Shown: positions 35,892 through 45,729, counted from the stretch's first letter. The stretch: DNA of 64,000 nt from Streptomyces sp. SID486 (GCF_009865385.1 NZ_WWJT01000350.1:1-64000); one strand, 5' to 3'. The notes: generated by a model from the letters alone, not told the origin. A program made the numbers and translations.

Positions 35892-35911
35892 GTCTGAGCA
35901 AGCGCTTAGAC
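35892..35911. promoter_or_regulatory. 20-bp palindromic operator upstream of the acyl-CoA dehydrogenase
   Basis: GTCTGAGC-AAGC-GCTTAGAC is an inverted repeat (GTCTNAGC/GCTNAGAC) with one mismatch, ending 19 bp before the start of the next acyl-CoA dehydrogenase. Its form suits a TetR-family regulator of fatty acid genes. It differs from the accR palindromes, so a different regulator is likely. Confidence 0.65.
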
Positions 35912-35930
35912 AGACGCGGAGGTGGGCGGC

Positions 35931-37088
35931 GTGCGCCGTACGGTGTTCAACGAGGATCACGAGGCGTTCCGGGAGACCCTTCGCGCCTTCATCGAGGCCG
36001 AGGTCGTGCCGGTGTACGACGAGTGGTTCGCCGCCGGCCAGGCGCCGCGCGACTTCTACTACAAGCTCGGCGAGCTGGGCATCTTCGGCATCAACGTGCC
36101 CGAGGAGTTCGGCGGCGCGGGCATGGACAGCCACAAGTTCGAGGCCGTCCTGTACGAGGAGACCGCCCGCGCGGGCGTGCAGTTCGGCGGCTCCGGCGTG
36201 CACGTGCTGCTCGCCCTGCCCTACATCAACATGCTCGCCACCGACGAGCAGAAGAAGCGCTACCTGCCGAAGTTCGTCACCGGCGAGGAGATGTGGGCCA
36301 TCGCGATGACGGAGCCGGGCACCGGTTCCGACCTCGCGGGCATGAAGTCCACCGCCAGGCTCTCCGAGGACGGCACGCACTACGTCCTCAACGGCGCCAA
36401 GACCTTCATCACCGGCGGCGTCCACGCCGACCGCGTGATCGTGTGCGCCCGCACCGCCGCGCCCACCGCCGAGGACCGCCGCCACGGCATCTCCCTGTTC
36501 GCGGTGGACACCAAGTCCGAGGGCTACTCCGTCGGCCGCAAGCTCGACAAGCTCGGCCTGAAGACCTCCGACACCGCCGAGCTGGCGTTCGTCGACGTCA
36601 AGGTGCCGGTCGAGGACCTGCTGGGCGAGGAGAACAAGGGCTTCTACTACCTCGGCCACAACCTGGCCTCCGAGCGCTGGGGCATCGCCTTCGGCGCCTA
36701 CGCCCAGGCCAAGGCCGCCGTCCGGTTCGCCAAGCAGTACGTGCAGGAGCGCACCGTCTTCGGCAAGCCGGTCGCCCACTTCCAGAACACCAAGTTCGAG
36801 CTGGCCGCCTGCCAGGCCGAGGTGGACGCCGCCGAGGCGGTCGCCGACCGCGCCACGGAGGCCCTGGACGCCGGTGAGCTGACCCCCGCCGAGGCCGCCT
36901 CCGCGAAGCTCTTCTGCACCGAGGTCGCCCACCGCGTCATCGACCGCTGCCTCCAACTGCACGGCGGCTACGGCTACATGAACGAGTACCCGATCGCCCG
37001 CCTGTACGCGGACAACCGCGTCAACCGCATCTACGGCGGCACCAGCGAGATCATGAAGACGATCATCGCCAAGGACATGGGCCTGTAA
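35931..37088 (+). CDS. Acyl-CoA dehydrogenase
   Basis: FAD-linked acyl-CoA dehydrogenase of 385 residues. Motifs AIAMTEPGTGSDLAGMKSTAR, YVLNGAKTFITGG and the C-terminal LHGGYGYMNEYPIARLYADN and IYGGTSEIMKTIIAKDMGL are typical of medium/long-chain enzymes. The GTG at 35931 is chosen because GGAGG lies eight bases upstream; a GTG at 35922 overlaps that site. It is followed by an acyl-CoA thioesterase gene 34 bp away on the same strand, so the pair is probably an operon for fatty acyl-CoA turnover, under the palindrome at 35892-35911. Confidence 0.92.
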   Translation: MRRTVFNEDHEAFRETLRAFIEAEVVPVYDEWFAAGQAPRDFYYKLGELGIFGINVPEEFGGAGMDSHKFEAVLYEETARAGVQFGGSGVHVLLALPYINMLATDEQKKRYLPKFVTGEEMWAIAMTEPGTGSDLAGMKSTARLSEDGTHYVLNGAKTFITGGVHADRVIVCARTAAPTAEDRRHGISLFAVDTKSEGYSVGRKLDKLGLKTSDTAELAFVDVKVPVEDLLGEENKGFYYLGHNLASERWGIAFGAYAQAKAAVRFAKQYVQERTVFGKPVAHFQNTKFELAACQAEVDAAEAVADRATEALDAGELTPAEAASAKLFCTEVAHRVIDRCLQLHGGYGYMNEYPIARLYADNRVNRIYGGTSEIMKTIIAKDMGL

Positions 37089-37122
37089 GGCCCCGCAGCC
37101 ACCGGCCGGTACCACCACAGCC

Positions 37123-38004
37123 ATGAGCCAGGCACTCGACGATCTCCTCGATCTGCTCGACCTGGAGCAGATCGAGGAGAACATCTTCCGCGGCCGGTCC
37201 CGCTCCGCCGTCGTCCCCCGGGTCTTCGGCGGACAGGTCGCGGCGCAGGCGCTGGTCGCCGCCGGGCGGACGGTCCCCGCAGACCGGCCCGCCCACTCGC
37301 TGCACGCGTACTTCCTGCGCCCGGGCGACCCCGGCGCGCCGATCGTCTACACCGTGGACCGCATCCGCGACGGCCGGTCCTTCACCACCCGGCGGGTGGT
37401 CGCCGTCCAGCACGGCAAGCCGATCTTCCACCTCTCGGCGTCCTTCCAGGCGGACGAGGAGGGGCTGGAGCACCAGGAGCCGATGCCGGCCTCGCCCGAC
37501 CCGGCGACCCTGCCCACCTCCCAGGAGCGGCTGCGCGGCTACGGCCACCTGGCCCCCGAGGTCGTCGAGCGGTTCCTGGAGGCCCGCGAGGCGATCGACC
37601 TCCGCTACGTGGACGAGCCGCCGTACGGGCAGTACGGCGAGCCGCGCGAGCCGCACTCCCAGGTGTGGTTCCGCACCAACGGCAAGCTCCAGGGCGCCGT
37701 GGACGAGCCCCTGCTGCACGTCGTCCTCGCCACCTACGTCTCCGACATGACCCTGCTCGACTCCGTGCTGCTCGCACACGGACGCGGCGGCTGGGCCGTC
37801 GGCGACGTCGTGGGCGCCTCACTGGACCACGCGATGTGGTTCCACCGGCCCTTCCGCGCCGACGAGTGGCTGCTGTACGACCAGGAATCGCCCTCCGCGC
37901 ACGGCGGCCGCGGCCTGGGTCAGGCGCGGATCTACACCCAGGACGGGCGGCTCGCCGTCACGGTCATCCAGGAGGGCGTGGTCCGGGTTCCGAGACAGCC
38001 GTGA
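37123..38004 (+). CDS. tesB: Acyl-CoA thioesterase II (TesB)
   Basis: Cytoplasmic double-hotdog thioesterase of 293 residues, hydrolysing medium- and long-chain acyl-CoA to free acid and CoA. Readable hallmarks are NIFRGRS, RVFGGQVAAQALVAA, HSLHAYFLRPGDP, DRIRDGRSFTTRRVVA and the C-terminal LDHAMWFHRPFRADEWLLYDQES with QARIYTQDG. Length matches the family. It lies 34 bp downstream of the acyl-CoA dehydrogenase. Confidence 0.93.
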   Translation: MSQALDDLLDLLDLEQIEENIFRGRSRSAVVPRVFGGQVAAQALVAAGRTVPADRPAHSLHAYFLRPGDPGAPIVYTVDRIRDGRSFTTRRVVAVQHGKPIFHLSASFQADEEGLEHQEPMPASPDPATLPTSQERLRGYGHLAPEVVERFLEAREAIDLRYVDEPPYGQYGEPREPHSQVWFRTNGKLQGAVDEPLLHVVLATYVSDMTLLDSVLLAHGRGGWAVGDVVGASLDHAMWFHRPFRADEWLLYDQESPSAHGGRGLGQARIYTQDGRLAVTVIQEGVVRVPRQP

Positions 38005-38305
38005 CCGGTGTGCCGTTCGAGATGACGTGTGACGCCAGCGGGACTAGGCTCACTGAGTGAAAGCCGCAGCGAACGGCATGCCCCGTACACGGGCTTCCGG
38101 ACCTCGGGATCCCGGGACGCAGCACCCGCAGGCGCTCTCGCGCACGGGTGGGCTGTGAGGGTATCGGTGAATGCGCCGTTTCGCTCAACTCCGCTGCGGT
38201 ACACCTGAAGACCGCGCCGCAATCTTCCGCAACCGCGGCGACGGCCATCACCTCGCGCGTTCCGTACGGGAGCCGCGAGAGACGATGGAGATGGAAGGTA
38301 TTCCC
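38005..38305. other. Gene-free spacer before the Gly/His-rich protein
   Basis: About 300 bp with no supported open frame on either strand. It probably holds the promoter of the downstream secreted protein. I could not identify a convincing -35/-10 pair or palindrome. Confidence 0.5.
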
Positions 38306-38713
38306 ATGCGATCACAGCGCACGAGGCGTCTTGTCGCGTTGTCCGCCTCCGGGCTGCTGCTGGCCGGCGGAGCCGCTCTCGGCACGGCCGGGAACGCGTT
38401 CGCCTCGGACCACAGCGACCACGGTTCCTACAGCAGCGACTACCGCGGTGACCACGGTGGCGGCGGCTGGTGGGGCGACGACGATGACGACGACTGGGGC
38501 TACGGTGGCGGCGACCACGGTGGCTACGACAACGGCGACCACGGTGGCTACGACAACGGCGGCTACGGCGGCGACCACGGCGGCTACGGCGGTGGCGGCG
38601 ACCACGGCGGTGGCGGCGGCTACGGCGGTGGCGGCGACCACGGCGGCGGTGGCGGTGGCCACGGCGGCGGCGGTGGCGGCGGTCACGGCGGTGGCGGAGG
38701 TGGTGGCCACTGA
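38306..38713 (+). CDS. Secreted Gly/His/Asp-rich repeat protein
   Basis: Predicted 135-residue exported protein, ATG 38306 with GGAAGG seven bases upstream. A signal peptide (MRSQRTRRLVALSASGLLLA, ending near GNAFAS) is followed by about 100 residues of low-complexity sequence built from GGDHGGY and GGGGGHGG units, with one acidic DDDDDD run. The C-terminus is a run of G-rich units each ending in His. No known domain is recognisable. The many His and Asp residues suggest metal binding or a flexible surface polymer, which is inference only. Arg/Lys are nearly absent in the mature part. Confidence 0.75.
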   Translation: MRSQRTRRLVALSASGLLLAGGAALGTAGNAFASDHSDHGSYSSDYRGDHGGGGWWGDDDDDDWGYGGGDHGGYDNGDHGGYDNGGYGGDHGGYGGGGDHGGGGGYGGGGDHGGGGGGHGGGGGGGHGGGGGGGH

Positions 38714-38733
38714 CCCGACCCGCGGGTGAACAC

Positions 38734-38765
38734 GGTGTGCGGCTCCGTCCACGGAGCCGCACACC
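38734..38765. terminator. Bidirectional terminator between convergent genes
   Basis: A 15-bp perfect palindrome arm (38734-38748, GGTGTGCGGCTCCGT) pairs with 38751-38765, leaving an effective four-base loop. It sits in the 67-bp gap between the Gly-rich gene and the convergent phosphatase-family gene. Confidence 0.9.
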
Positions 38766-38780
38766 ACGCGTTCCGGCGCG

Positions 38781-39569
38781 TCAGGCCAGGTTCGCCGCGG
38801 CGAGCAGATACGCCGTCATGGGGTCGTAGTGGCGCGGGCTGACCACGTGGTCGTCGAGGGGCACGGCCACCTGCACGGTGCCCTCGGCCTCGGCGAGGAA
38901 CAGCGCCGGGTCGTTGCAGTCGGCGTACCCGACGGAGTCGACGCCGTGCCGGCCCGCGTACCCCGCCCAGCCGTGGTCGGCCACGACCAGGTCCGGCAGC
39001 GGGCGCCCCGCCCGCTCGAGACCGGTCAGAACGGCCCGCATCGGCTCCCCTGAGTGGGTGTGCCACAGCGTCGCCCCGTGCTCCAGGACGGCCACGTCGG
39101 CGAACTGCATCACGTAGCCCTCGTCCGTCTGCAGCCCGTCCGGGATGACCACGATCTCGCAGCCGGCGGCCCGCAGCGCGGCGGCCGTGGCCCGGTGCAC
39201 GTCCAGCAGGCCACCAGGGTGGCCGGTCGCGAACAGCACCCGCTGGCGGCCCTCGGCCGCCTTGCGCAGCCGCGCGGCCAGCCGCTCCAGCGCGTCCACC
39301 GTCAGCTCGGGGTCGATGGTGTCCTGCCCGTGACGGTACTCGGGGTCGTCGTTGACACCCACCCGCTCGGCCATCACCGCGAGGACGTCCTGCTCGTCGG
39401 TCCAGCGGTCGCCCAGTTCGAGGCCGAACCAGAAGTTGCGGACACCGTTGGCGAGCTGACGGTAATGGGAGAGGTTGTTCTCGCGGGGCGTGGCGACGTC
39501 CCCCGCGATACGGGTTCGCACCAGGTGTTCGATCAGCTGGGCGCGGCTGGGTGTCCCGGATATCGGCAT
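38781..39569 (-). CDS. Phosphatase-family protein
   Basis: Cytoplasmic protein of about 262 residues belonging to an actinobacterial family commonly annotated as phosphatase. Readable conserved pieces are RIAGDVATPRENNLSHYRQL near the start, FATGHPGGLLDVHRATA and DLVVADHGWAGYAGRHGVDSVGYADCNDPALF. The His and Asp residues in the latter two could bind metal, but I cannot confirm a mechanism. Two starts are possible: ATG 39569, very close to GGAGG, and ATG 39578. It faces away from the PucR gene and is probably a single-gene unit. Confidence 0.75.
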   Translation of the reverse strand: MPISGTPSRAQLIEHLVRTRIAGDVATPRENNLSHYRQLANGVRNFWFGLELGDRWTDEQDVLAVMAERVGVNDDPEYRHGQDTIDPELTVDALERLAARLRKAAEGRQRVLFATGHPGGLLDVHRATAAALRAAGCEIVVIPDGLQTDEGYVMQFADVAVLEHGATLWHTHSGEPMRAVLTGLERAGRPLPDLVVADHGWAGYAGRHGVDSVGYADCNDPALFLAEAEGTVQVAVPLDDHVVSPRHYDPMTAYLLAAANLA

Positions 39570-39647
39570 GTCCTCCATTGTGGGGCAGGGTGGCGCCGCG
39601 GTCTTCGGCATACCGCCCGCTGGGACGGGTCTCACTCGCCCCTGCCG

Positions 39648-41267
39648 TCAGTCCCGCCGCAGTGCGAACCACAGCTCCATGCGGACGTCCGGATCGTCCA
39701 GGTCGGCGGCCAACAGCCCCGTGCAGCGGGCGATCCGCTGCCGCACGGTGTTGCGGTGCACACCCAGTGCCACCGCCGTGCGGTCCCAACTGCCGTGCAG
39801 CGACAGCCATGTACGCAGGGTCTCGGTGAGCGCGGGCTGCCCGGCGAGGGGGGCGAGCAGGGTGCGGGCGTGCGTCTCGGCGTCCGCCCCCGGCACCAGG
39901 TCCGCCAGCGCCGGCCGCGCCGCGTGCCGGAGCAGCGGGGTGCGGGTGGCGCGGGCCCGGGCAAGGGCGCGGGCGGCCTGGGCGTCGGCGGCCGGCCAGT
40001 CACCCGGCCCGGCCGGTGCGCTCACACCGAGGGTCCAGCCGGGCTGCGGAGCCGGTTCCCGGTCCGCCGGCACCAGCACCCGGACGACCTCGCGGCCGAG
40101 GTCGACCAGCGGTGAACCGAGGGCGGCGCCGAGCGCGGAGGCGGCGACCGGGTCCGGCGCCTGGGCCTCCGGCCGGGCCTGCACGACGAGCCACCGCCCG
40201 GTCCCGAGCAGTGGGGCCACCTCGTCGGGCGTGGCCCCGAGCAGCAGCCGTACGAGCGCCGAGGAGCGCGCCGCGCCGGCCCCGCTGTGGTGCTCCCCGG
40301 TGAGCAGCGCCAGCAGGACGGAGGCGACGGAGGCGATGGTGTGGTCACCGGGCTCCCGGCGGGACGCGGCCACCCCGAGCACGAACCCCTCACCGGCGCC
40401 GAGCGCGTACACGGCGAGATGGGTGTCGCCGAGGGTGTCCGTGGCGGAGGTGGGCTGCGGGGCCGGCGTGGCCGTGGGGCGGCCGGGCCGGGACGCCGGT
40501 CCGACCACGGCGGCCAGCCGGGCCAGCGCCGCCGTCGCGCCCCGCGGTGCCTCCCGGCCCGCCGTCGCGACCTCCGTGCCGTCCGGGCCGTACAGCACCG
40601 CGCGACCGCCGAGGCGCTGGGCCAGCTGGCGCAGCACCGAGGGCACCGGATCCGGCCGGGCGGCGGCCGCGGCGAGGCTCTGCTGGGCCTCGGTGACGCG
40701 GCGCAGCTCGGCCAGCCGGGCCTGCGCCATCAGCTGCCAGACCGCGCGGGCCACGCCGGAGAACGTGGTCTGCGGCGGGACCTCCAGCAGGGGCAGGCCG
40801 AGGCGGTCGCAGGCGGCGACCAGGGCGGCCGGGACCGTGTCGTGCACCGGGGCCACCCCGAAGCCGAGGGCGGCGCCGCCCGCCGCCACGATCCGCGAGA
40901 CGTAGCCGTCGAAGTACGCGCCGAGGCCGGGATCGGTGCCGGTGCCGGTGCCTGTGTCCGAGCCGGTGCCCGTCCCGGTGCCGGTGCCGGTGCCAGTGCC
41001 CGTCCCGGTGCCCGAGCTTGCGCCGGTGTCCGTGCCGGTGCCCGTGCCCGGCGTCTCCGGGATGTGCACCCCGGCCGTGAGCAGCAGCTCACCGCCGAGC
41101 AGATACGGGTACGGGTCGGCCATCTCCGAGGTGTGCGCCCAGTGGATCACCCTCTCCGGGCCGGCGGGCCCGGCGATCTGCCGCAGGGCGAGGTCCTCCC
41201 GGGCCAGCAACGCCTGGAGCGTCACCGGTGGGGTCGGCGGGACCGCTGGGGCGATCGTCTCCGGCAT
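39648..41267 (-). CDS. PucR-family transcriptional regulator with a Gly-Thr repeat insert
   Basis: Purine-catabolism-type regulator of 539 residues. The N-terminal PucR domain (about residues 15-200: [39 protein letters not shown]) is interrupted by a 40-residue low-complexity Gly-Thr run. A GGDEF-like middle region follows. The C-terminal HTH_30 domain ends [40 protein letters not shown]. The ATG at 41267 has GGAGGAA upstream. It is divergent from a symporter-agmatinase-TPP enzyme group and probably regulates it in response to a nitrogen compound. Confidence 0.88.
   Translation of the reverse strand: MPETIAPAVPPTPPVTLQALLAREDLALRQIAGPAGPERVIHWAHTSEMADPYPYLLGGELLLTAGVHIPETPGTGTGTDTGASSGTGTGTGTGTGTGTGTGSDTGTGTGTDPGLGAYFDGYVSRIVAAGGAALGFGVAPVHDTVPAALVAACDRLGLPLLEVPPQTTFSGVARAVWQLMAQARLAELRRVTEAQQSLAAAAARPDPVPSVLRQLAQRLGGRAVLYGPDGTEVATAGREAPRGATAALARLAAVVGPASRPGRPTATPAPQPTSATDTLGDTHLAVYALGAGEGFVLGVAASRREPGDHTIASVASVLLALLTGEHHSGAGAARSSALVRLLLGATPDEVAPLLGTGRWLVVQARPEAQAPDPVAASALGAALGSPLVDLGREVVRVLVPADREPAPQPGWTLGVSAPAGPGDWPAADAQAARALARARATRTPLLRHAARPALADLVPGADAETHARTLLAPLAGQPALTETLRTWLSLHGSWDRTAVALGVHRNTVRQRIARCTGLLAADLDDPDVRMELWFALRRD
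40933..41051. repeat. In-frame CCGGTG-type hexanucleotide repeat inside the PucR gene
   Basis: About 120 bp of imperfect hexanucleotide units (CCGGTG and variants) encode an almost uninterrupted Gly-Thr run on the minus strand. It keeps the reading frame. Hexamer gains or losses would change length without frameshift, so the tract may vary between strains. Confidence 0.85.
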
Positions 41268-41457
41268 GGTGTGCGCTTCCTCCATCCCACCCCGTGCATA
41301 TGGATGAAACGTACACTTCGCAGTCGCTTTCCGGCCACCTACTGTCAAGTGAGCACGGCAGCCGCGGGTACGGGCGGATGTCCCCGCGAGCCGCTGCCGA
41401 CACACCCGAAGCATCTGCACGACACGCCACCGGACAGTGCGCGAAGGAGGGCCCCAC

Positions 41458-42918
41458 ATGGCCGTCGACTACACAGTGATCGTCGTCTATCTCGCCGGCA
41501 TGCTGGCCATGGGCTGGTGGGGCATGCGCCGCGCCAGGTCCAAGAGCGAGTTCCTGGTGGCCGGCCGGCGCCTCGGCCCCGCCATGTACTCCGGCACCAT
41601 GGCGGCGATCGTCCTCGGCGGCGCGTCCACCATCGGCGGTGTGGGCCTCGGCTACCAGTACGGCCTCTCCGGCGCCTGGATGGTCTTCACCATCGGCCTG
41701 GGCCTGCTCGCCCTGTCGGTCTTCTTCTCCGCGCGCATCGCCCGCCTGAAGGTCTACACCGTCTCCGAGATGCTCGACCTGCGCTACGGCGGCCGGGCCG
41801 GCGTGATCTCGGGCGTGGTCATGTGGGCGTACACCCTCATGCTCGCGGTGACCTCCACCATCGCCTACGCCACGATCTTCGACGTCCTGTTCGACGTGAA
41901 CCGCACGGTAGCGATCGTCATCGGCGGCTCGATCGTCGTCGCGTACTCGACCCTCGGCGGGATGTGGTCCATCACGCTGACCGACATGGTCCAGTTCGTC
42001 GTGAAGACCATCGGCGTGCTGCTGCTCCTGCTGCCGATCGCGGTCGTCAAGGCGGGCGGCTTCGCCGAGATGAAGGCCAAGCTGCCGACCGAGTACTTCG
42101 ACCCGCTGGGCATCGGCGGCGAGACGATCTTCACCTACGTCCTGATCTACACCTTCGGCATGCTGATCGGCCAGGACATCTGGCAGCGCGTGTTCACCGC
42201 CCGCAGCGACCGGACCGCCCGCTGGGGCGGCACGGTGGCCGGGACGTACTGCCTGGTCTACGCGGTCGCCGGCGCGGTGATCGGCACGGCCGCCAAGGTG
42301 CTCTACCCCGAGCTGGGCTCCCCCGACGAGGCCTTCGCCACCATCGTCAAGGACGAACTCCCGGTCGGCGTGCGCGGTCTGGTGCTGGCCGCCGCCCTGG
42401 CCGCCGTGATGTCGACCTCCTCCGGCGCCCTGATCGCCTGTGCCACGGTCGCCAACAACGACATCTGGTCGCGGCTGCGCGGGGCCGTGCGGCGGGACGG
42501 CGAGGACCACGACGAGGTCGCGGGCAACCGTGCCTTCATCCTGGTCATGGGCCTGGCCGTGATCGGCACGGCGATCGCCCTGAACAACGTGGTGGAGGCG
42601 CTGACCCTGGCCTACGACCTCCTCGTCGGCGGCCTGCTCGTCCCCATCCTCGGCGGCCTGCTGTGGAGGCGCGGCACCGTCCAGGGCGCCCTGGCCGCCG
42701 TCGCCGTCGGCGGCCTCGCCGTGATCGGCCTGATGGCCGGCTACGGCATCCTCGCCAACGAGCCCGTCTACTACGGCCTGCTGGCCTCCCTCGTGGCCTA
42801 CGTCGCCGTCTCCCTGGCGACGAAGCCCACCGACGAGACCGTCCTCGCCGCCTGGCGCGAGCGCCTCGCCGGACGATCTCCCGAACTCGCGTCCGAACCG
42901 GTCCCGGCTCACCAGTAG
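41458..42918 (+). CDS. Sodium:solute symporter (SSS family)
   Basis: Membrane transporter of 486 residues, GAAGGAGG eight bases before ATG 41458. About 13 membrane helices are visible from [21 protein letters not shown] onward. The sodium-symporter features [11 protein letters not shown]-like ([19 protein letters not shown]) and the helix-5 region ...[11 protein letters not shown] are present. The divergent PucR regulator and the following agmatinase and TPP enzyme on the same strand suggest import of a guanidino or amino compound. The gap to speB is 56 bp. Confidence 0.88.
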   Translation: MAVDYTVIVVYLAGMLAMGWWGMRRARSKSEFLVAGRRLGPAMYSGTMAAIVLGGASTIGGVGLGYQYGLSGAWMVFTIGLGLLALSVFFSARIARLKVYTVSEMLDLRYGGRAGVISGVVMWAYTLMLAVTSTIAYATIFDVLFDVNRTVAIVIGGSIVVAYSTLGGMWSITLTDMVQFVVKTIGVLLLLLPIAVVKAGGFAEMKAKLPTEYFDPLGIGGETIFTYVLIYTFGMLIGQDIWQRVFTARSDRTARWGGTVAGTYCLVYAVAGAVIGTAAKVLYPELGSPDEAFATIVKDELPVGVRGLVLAAALAAVMSTSSGALIACATVANNDIWSRLRGAVRRDGEDHDEVAGNRAFILVMGLAVIGTAIALNNVVEALTLAYDLLVGGLLVPILGGLLWRRGTVQGALAAVAVGGLAVIGLMAGYGILANEPVYYGLLASLVAYVAVSLATKPTDETVLAAWRERLAGRSPELASEPVPAHQ

Positions 42919-42974
42919 AGTCGTACGGAAAGCAGTACATGCGCGACGAAGCGCAAGAAAGAAGGCATTCGACC

Positions 42975-43943
42975 ATGAGCAGCAACGAGACGCCCCGCGG
43001 CCCCGTCGACTCCTCCCGCATCCCGCGGTACGCCGGTCCCGCGACCTTCGCCCGGCTGCCCCGCCTCGACGAGGTCGGCACCGCCGACGTCGCCGTCGTC
43101 GGCGTGCCGTTCGACTCCGGCGTCTCGTACCGGCCGGGCGCCCGCTTCGGCGGCAACGCCATCCGCGAGGCGTCCCGGCTGCTGCGCCCCTACAACCCCG
43201 CGCAGGACGCCTCCCCCTTCGCCCTCGCCCAGGTCGCGGACGGCGGTGACATCGCCGTGAACCCGTTCAACATCAACGAGGCCGTCGACACCATCGAGGC
43301 CGCCGCCGACGACCTGCTCGGCACCGGCGCCCGCCTGATGACCCTGGGCGGCGACCACACCATCGCGCTGCCGCTGCTGCGCTCGGTCGCCAAGAAGCAC
43401 GGCCCGGTCGCCCTGCTCCACTTCGACGCCCACCTGGACACCTGGGACACCTACTTCGGCGCCGAGTACACCCACGGCACCCCGTTCCGCCGCGCGGTCG
43501 AGGAGGGCATCCTCGACACCTCCGCGCTCTCCCACGTCGGCACCCGCGGCCCCCTCTACGGCAAGCAGGACCTCACCGACGACGAGAAGATGGGCTTCGG
43601 CATCGTCACCTCCGCGGACGTCTACCGCCGCGGCGCGGACGAGGTCGCCGACCAGCTGCGCCAGCGCATCGGCGACCGCCCGCTGTACATCTCCATCGAC
43701 ATCGACTGCCTCGACCCGGCCCACGCGCCCGGCACCGGCACCCCGGAGGCGGGCGGCATGACCTCCCGCGAGCTGCTGGAGATCCTGCGCGGGCTGGCGT
43801 CGTGCAACCTGGTCTCGGCGGACGTCGTCGAGGTCGCCCCCGCGTACGACCACGCGGAGATCACCTCGGTCGCGGCCTCCCACACGGCCTACGAACTGAC
43901 CACCATCATGAGCCGCCAGATCGCGGCGGCCCGCAACGCCTGA
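42975..43943 (+). CDS. speB: Agmatinase / guanidinobutyrase (ureohydrolase)
   Basis: Mn-dependent ureohydrolase of 322 residues. All metal ligands are present: GGDHT (about residue 124), DAHLDT (about 150), and [12 protein letters not shown] (about 240). The family cleaves guanidino compounds to amine plus urea. The substrate may be agmatine, but with a symporter and a TPP-dependent decarboxylase in the same group, 4-guanidinobutyrate is equally possible. Named speB by custom in Streptomyces. Start ATG 42975 with only a weak purine-rich stretch (GAAAGAAGG) upstream. Confidence 0.88.
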   Translation: MSSNETPRGPVDSSRIPRYAGPATFARLPRLDEVGTADVAVVGVPFDSGVSYRPGARFGGNAIREASRLLRPYNPAQDASPFALAQVADGGDIAVNPFNINEAVDTIEAAADDLLGTGARLMTLGGDHTIALPLLRSVAKKHGPVALLHFDAHLDTWDTYFGAEYTHGTPFRRAVEEGILDTSALSHVGTRGPLYGKQDLTDDEKMGFGIVTSADVYRRGADEVADQLRQRIGDRPLYISIDIDCLDPAHAPGTGTPEAGGMTSRELLEILRGLASCNLVSADVVEVAPAYDHAEITSVAASHTAYELTTIMSRQIAAARNA

Positions 43944-44027
43944 CGCTCCGTACGACGCCGCGGGCCGCCGGCCCGCGGCGCCCGGCGCCCGGCGCTCCTT
44001 ACGACGCTCCTTAGGGGACCGAGAGCA

Positions 44028-45713
44028 GTGACTCACGACCACGACCTGGTACTCCGCCCGACCGCCGCACAGACGGAGGCCGCGCTGAACCCGCCCCCCG
44101 GCCGCAACGGCGGAGACCTGGTCGTGGAGACCCTGGCCGGGCTGGGCGCGACGACCGTCTTCGGCCTGCCCGGCCAGCACGCCCTCGGCATGTTCGACGC
44201 CCTGCGCCGCTCCTCGCTGCGCTACGTCGGCCTGCGGGTGGAGAACAACGCGGGCTTCGCGGCCGACGCGTACGGCAGGATCACCGGTGAGGCGGCCCCG
44301 CTGCTGCTGTCGACCGGTCCCGGCGCCCTGACCTCGCTCGCCGCCCTCCAGGAGGCGGCGGCCGCCTCCGCCCCCGTCCTGGCGATCAGCAGCCAGATCC
44401 CCACGGCGGGCCTGGGCGGCGGCCGGCACGGCTACCTCCACGAACTCCCCGACCAGGCGGCCTCGTTCCGGGGCGTGGTGAAGTCGGTGCACACCGTCCG
44501 CACCCAGTCCCAGATCCCCTCCGCCATCGCGGCGGCCTGGCAGTCGGCGCTGACGGTCCCGCACGGCCCGGTGTGGGTGGAGATCCCCCAGGACGTGCTC
44601 CTGGCGCACACCGCCCTGCCGGTGGTGACCGCGATGGACGCGACCCCCGACGACGTGGTCCCGCGCCCCGAACTGACGGCGCTCGCCGCCGACCTGCTGT
44701 CCCGCGCGTCCCGTCCGGCGATCATCGCGGGCGGCGGGGTCGTACGCTCCGACGCCTCGGGCAAGCTCCGGGCGCTGGCCGAGAAGCTGAACGCCCCCGT
44801 CGTCACGACCTTCGGCGGCAAGGGCGCCTTCCCCTGGCGGCACCCCCTCTCCCTGCAGTCCTGGCTGGAGGACCGGCACACCACGGACTTCCTGGAGGAC
44901 GCCGACGTACTCCTGGTGGTCGGCTCCGGCCTCGGCGAACTCTCCTCCAACTACCACACGTTCAAGCCCCGGGGCCGGATGATCCAGATCGAGGCCGACC
45001 CCGGCAAGCTGGAGTCCAACCACCCCGCCCTCGGTGTCCACGCCGACGCCCGCCTGGCGCTCCAGGCCCTGCTGGAGACGGTGACGGAGCGCCCGGACGA
45101 GTCGGCGGCGCAGCGGGTGCGCGAGGTCCTGGCCAAGGTCGGCGACCGCATCGCCGCCCAGGAACTCACCCTGGAACAGGACGTCCTGGCCTCGGTCCGC
45201 CGCGCCCTCCCGTCCGGCTCCCCGTCCTTCTGGGACATGACGATCCTCGCGTACTGGGCCTGGTCGGCGTTCGACCCCCAGGGCGCCAACACCATGCACT
45301 CGGCCCAGGGTGCCGGCGGCCTCGGCTACGGCTTCCCCGCGGCGCTCGGCGCGGCGGCGGCCGACCCGTCCCGCCCCGTGCTGGCGGTCTCCGGCGACGG
45401 CGGCGCCCTGTACTCGATCGCCGAGCTGGCGACGGCGAAGCAGTACGGCCTGGACGTCACCTGGCTGATCGTCGACGACGGCGGCTACGGCATCCTCCGC
45501 GAGTACATGACGGACGCCTTCGGCCAGGCGACGGCCACCGAACTGGCCCGCCCGGACTACGTGTCCCTGGCGGAGTCCTTCGGCGTGCCGGCGGTGCGGA
45601 CGACTCCGGAGACCCTGTCGGACGACCTGGCGAAGTCCCTCGCCTCGCCCGGCCCGTCGGTGGTCGTACTCCCGGCACTGCTCAGGATGTTCGCGGCCAC
45701 GCACCTGGACTAG
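44028..45713 (+). CDS. Thiamine-pyrophosphate-dependent enzyme (acetolactate synthase/decarboxylase-like)
   Basis: TPP enzyme of 561 residues with the three-domain POX/AHAS architecture: N-terminal pyrimidine-binding domain with the catalytic Glu in LRVENNAGFAADAYGR, a central Rossmann domain, and a C-terminal PP domain with the GDG...N-type motif SGDGGALYSIAELATAKQYGLDVTWLIVDDGGYG. It is not a clear acetolactate synthase, having no regulatory subunit nearby. Context with a ureohydrolase makes a 2-ketoarginine decarboxylase (AruI-like) an attractive guess. GTG start at 44028. Confidence 0.85.
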   Translation: MTHDHDLVLRPTAAQTEAALNPPPGRNGGDLVVETLAGLGATTVFGLPGQHALGMFDALRRSSLRYVGLRVENNAGFAADAYGRITGEAAPLLLSTGPGALTSLAALQEAAAASAPVLAISSQIPTAGLGGGRHGYLHELPDQAASFRGVVKSVHTVRTQSQIPSAIAAAWQSALTVPHGPVWVEIPQDVLLAHTALPVVTAMDATPDDVVPRPELTALAADLLSRASRPAIIAGGGVVRSDASGKLRALAEKLNAPVVTTFGGKGAFPWRHPLSLQSWLEDRHTTDFLEDADVLLVVGSGLGELSSNYHTFKPRGRMIQIEADPGKLESNHPALGVHADARLALQALLETVTERPDESAAQRVREVLAKVGDRIAAQELTLEQDVLASVRRALPSGSPSFWDMTILAYWAWSAFDPQGANTMHSAQGAGGLGYGFPAALGAAAADPSRPVLAVSGDGGALYSIAELATAKQYGLDVTWLIVDDGGYGILREYMTDAFGQATATELARPDYVSLAESFGVPAVRTTPETLSDDLAKSLASPGPSVVVLPALLRMFAATHLD

Positions 45714-45729
45714 GCGGAGGACGGCAGCG

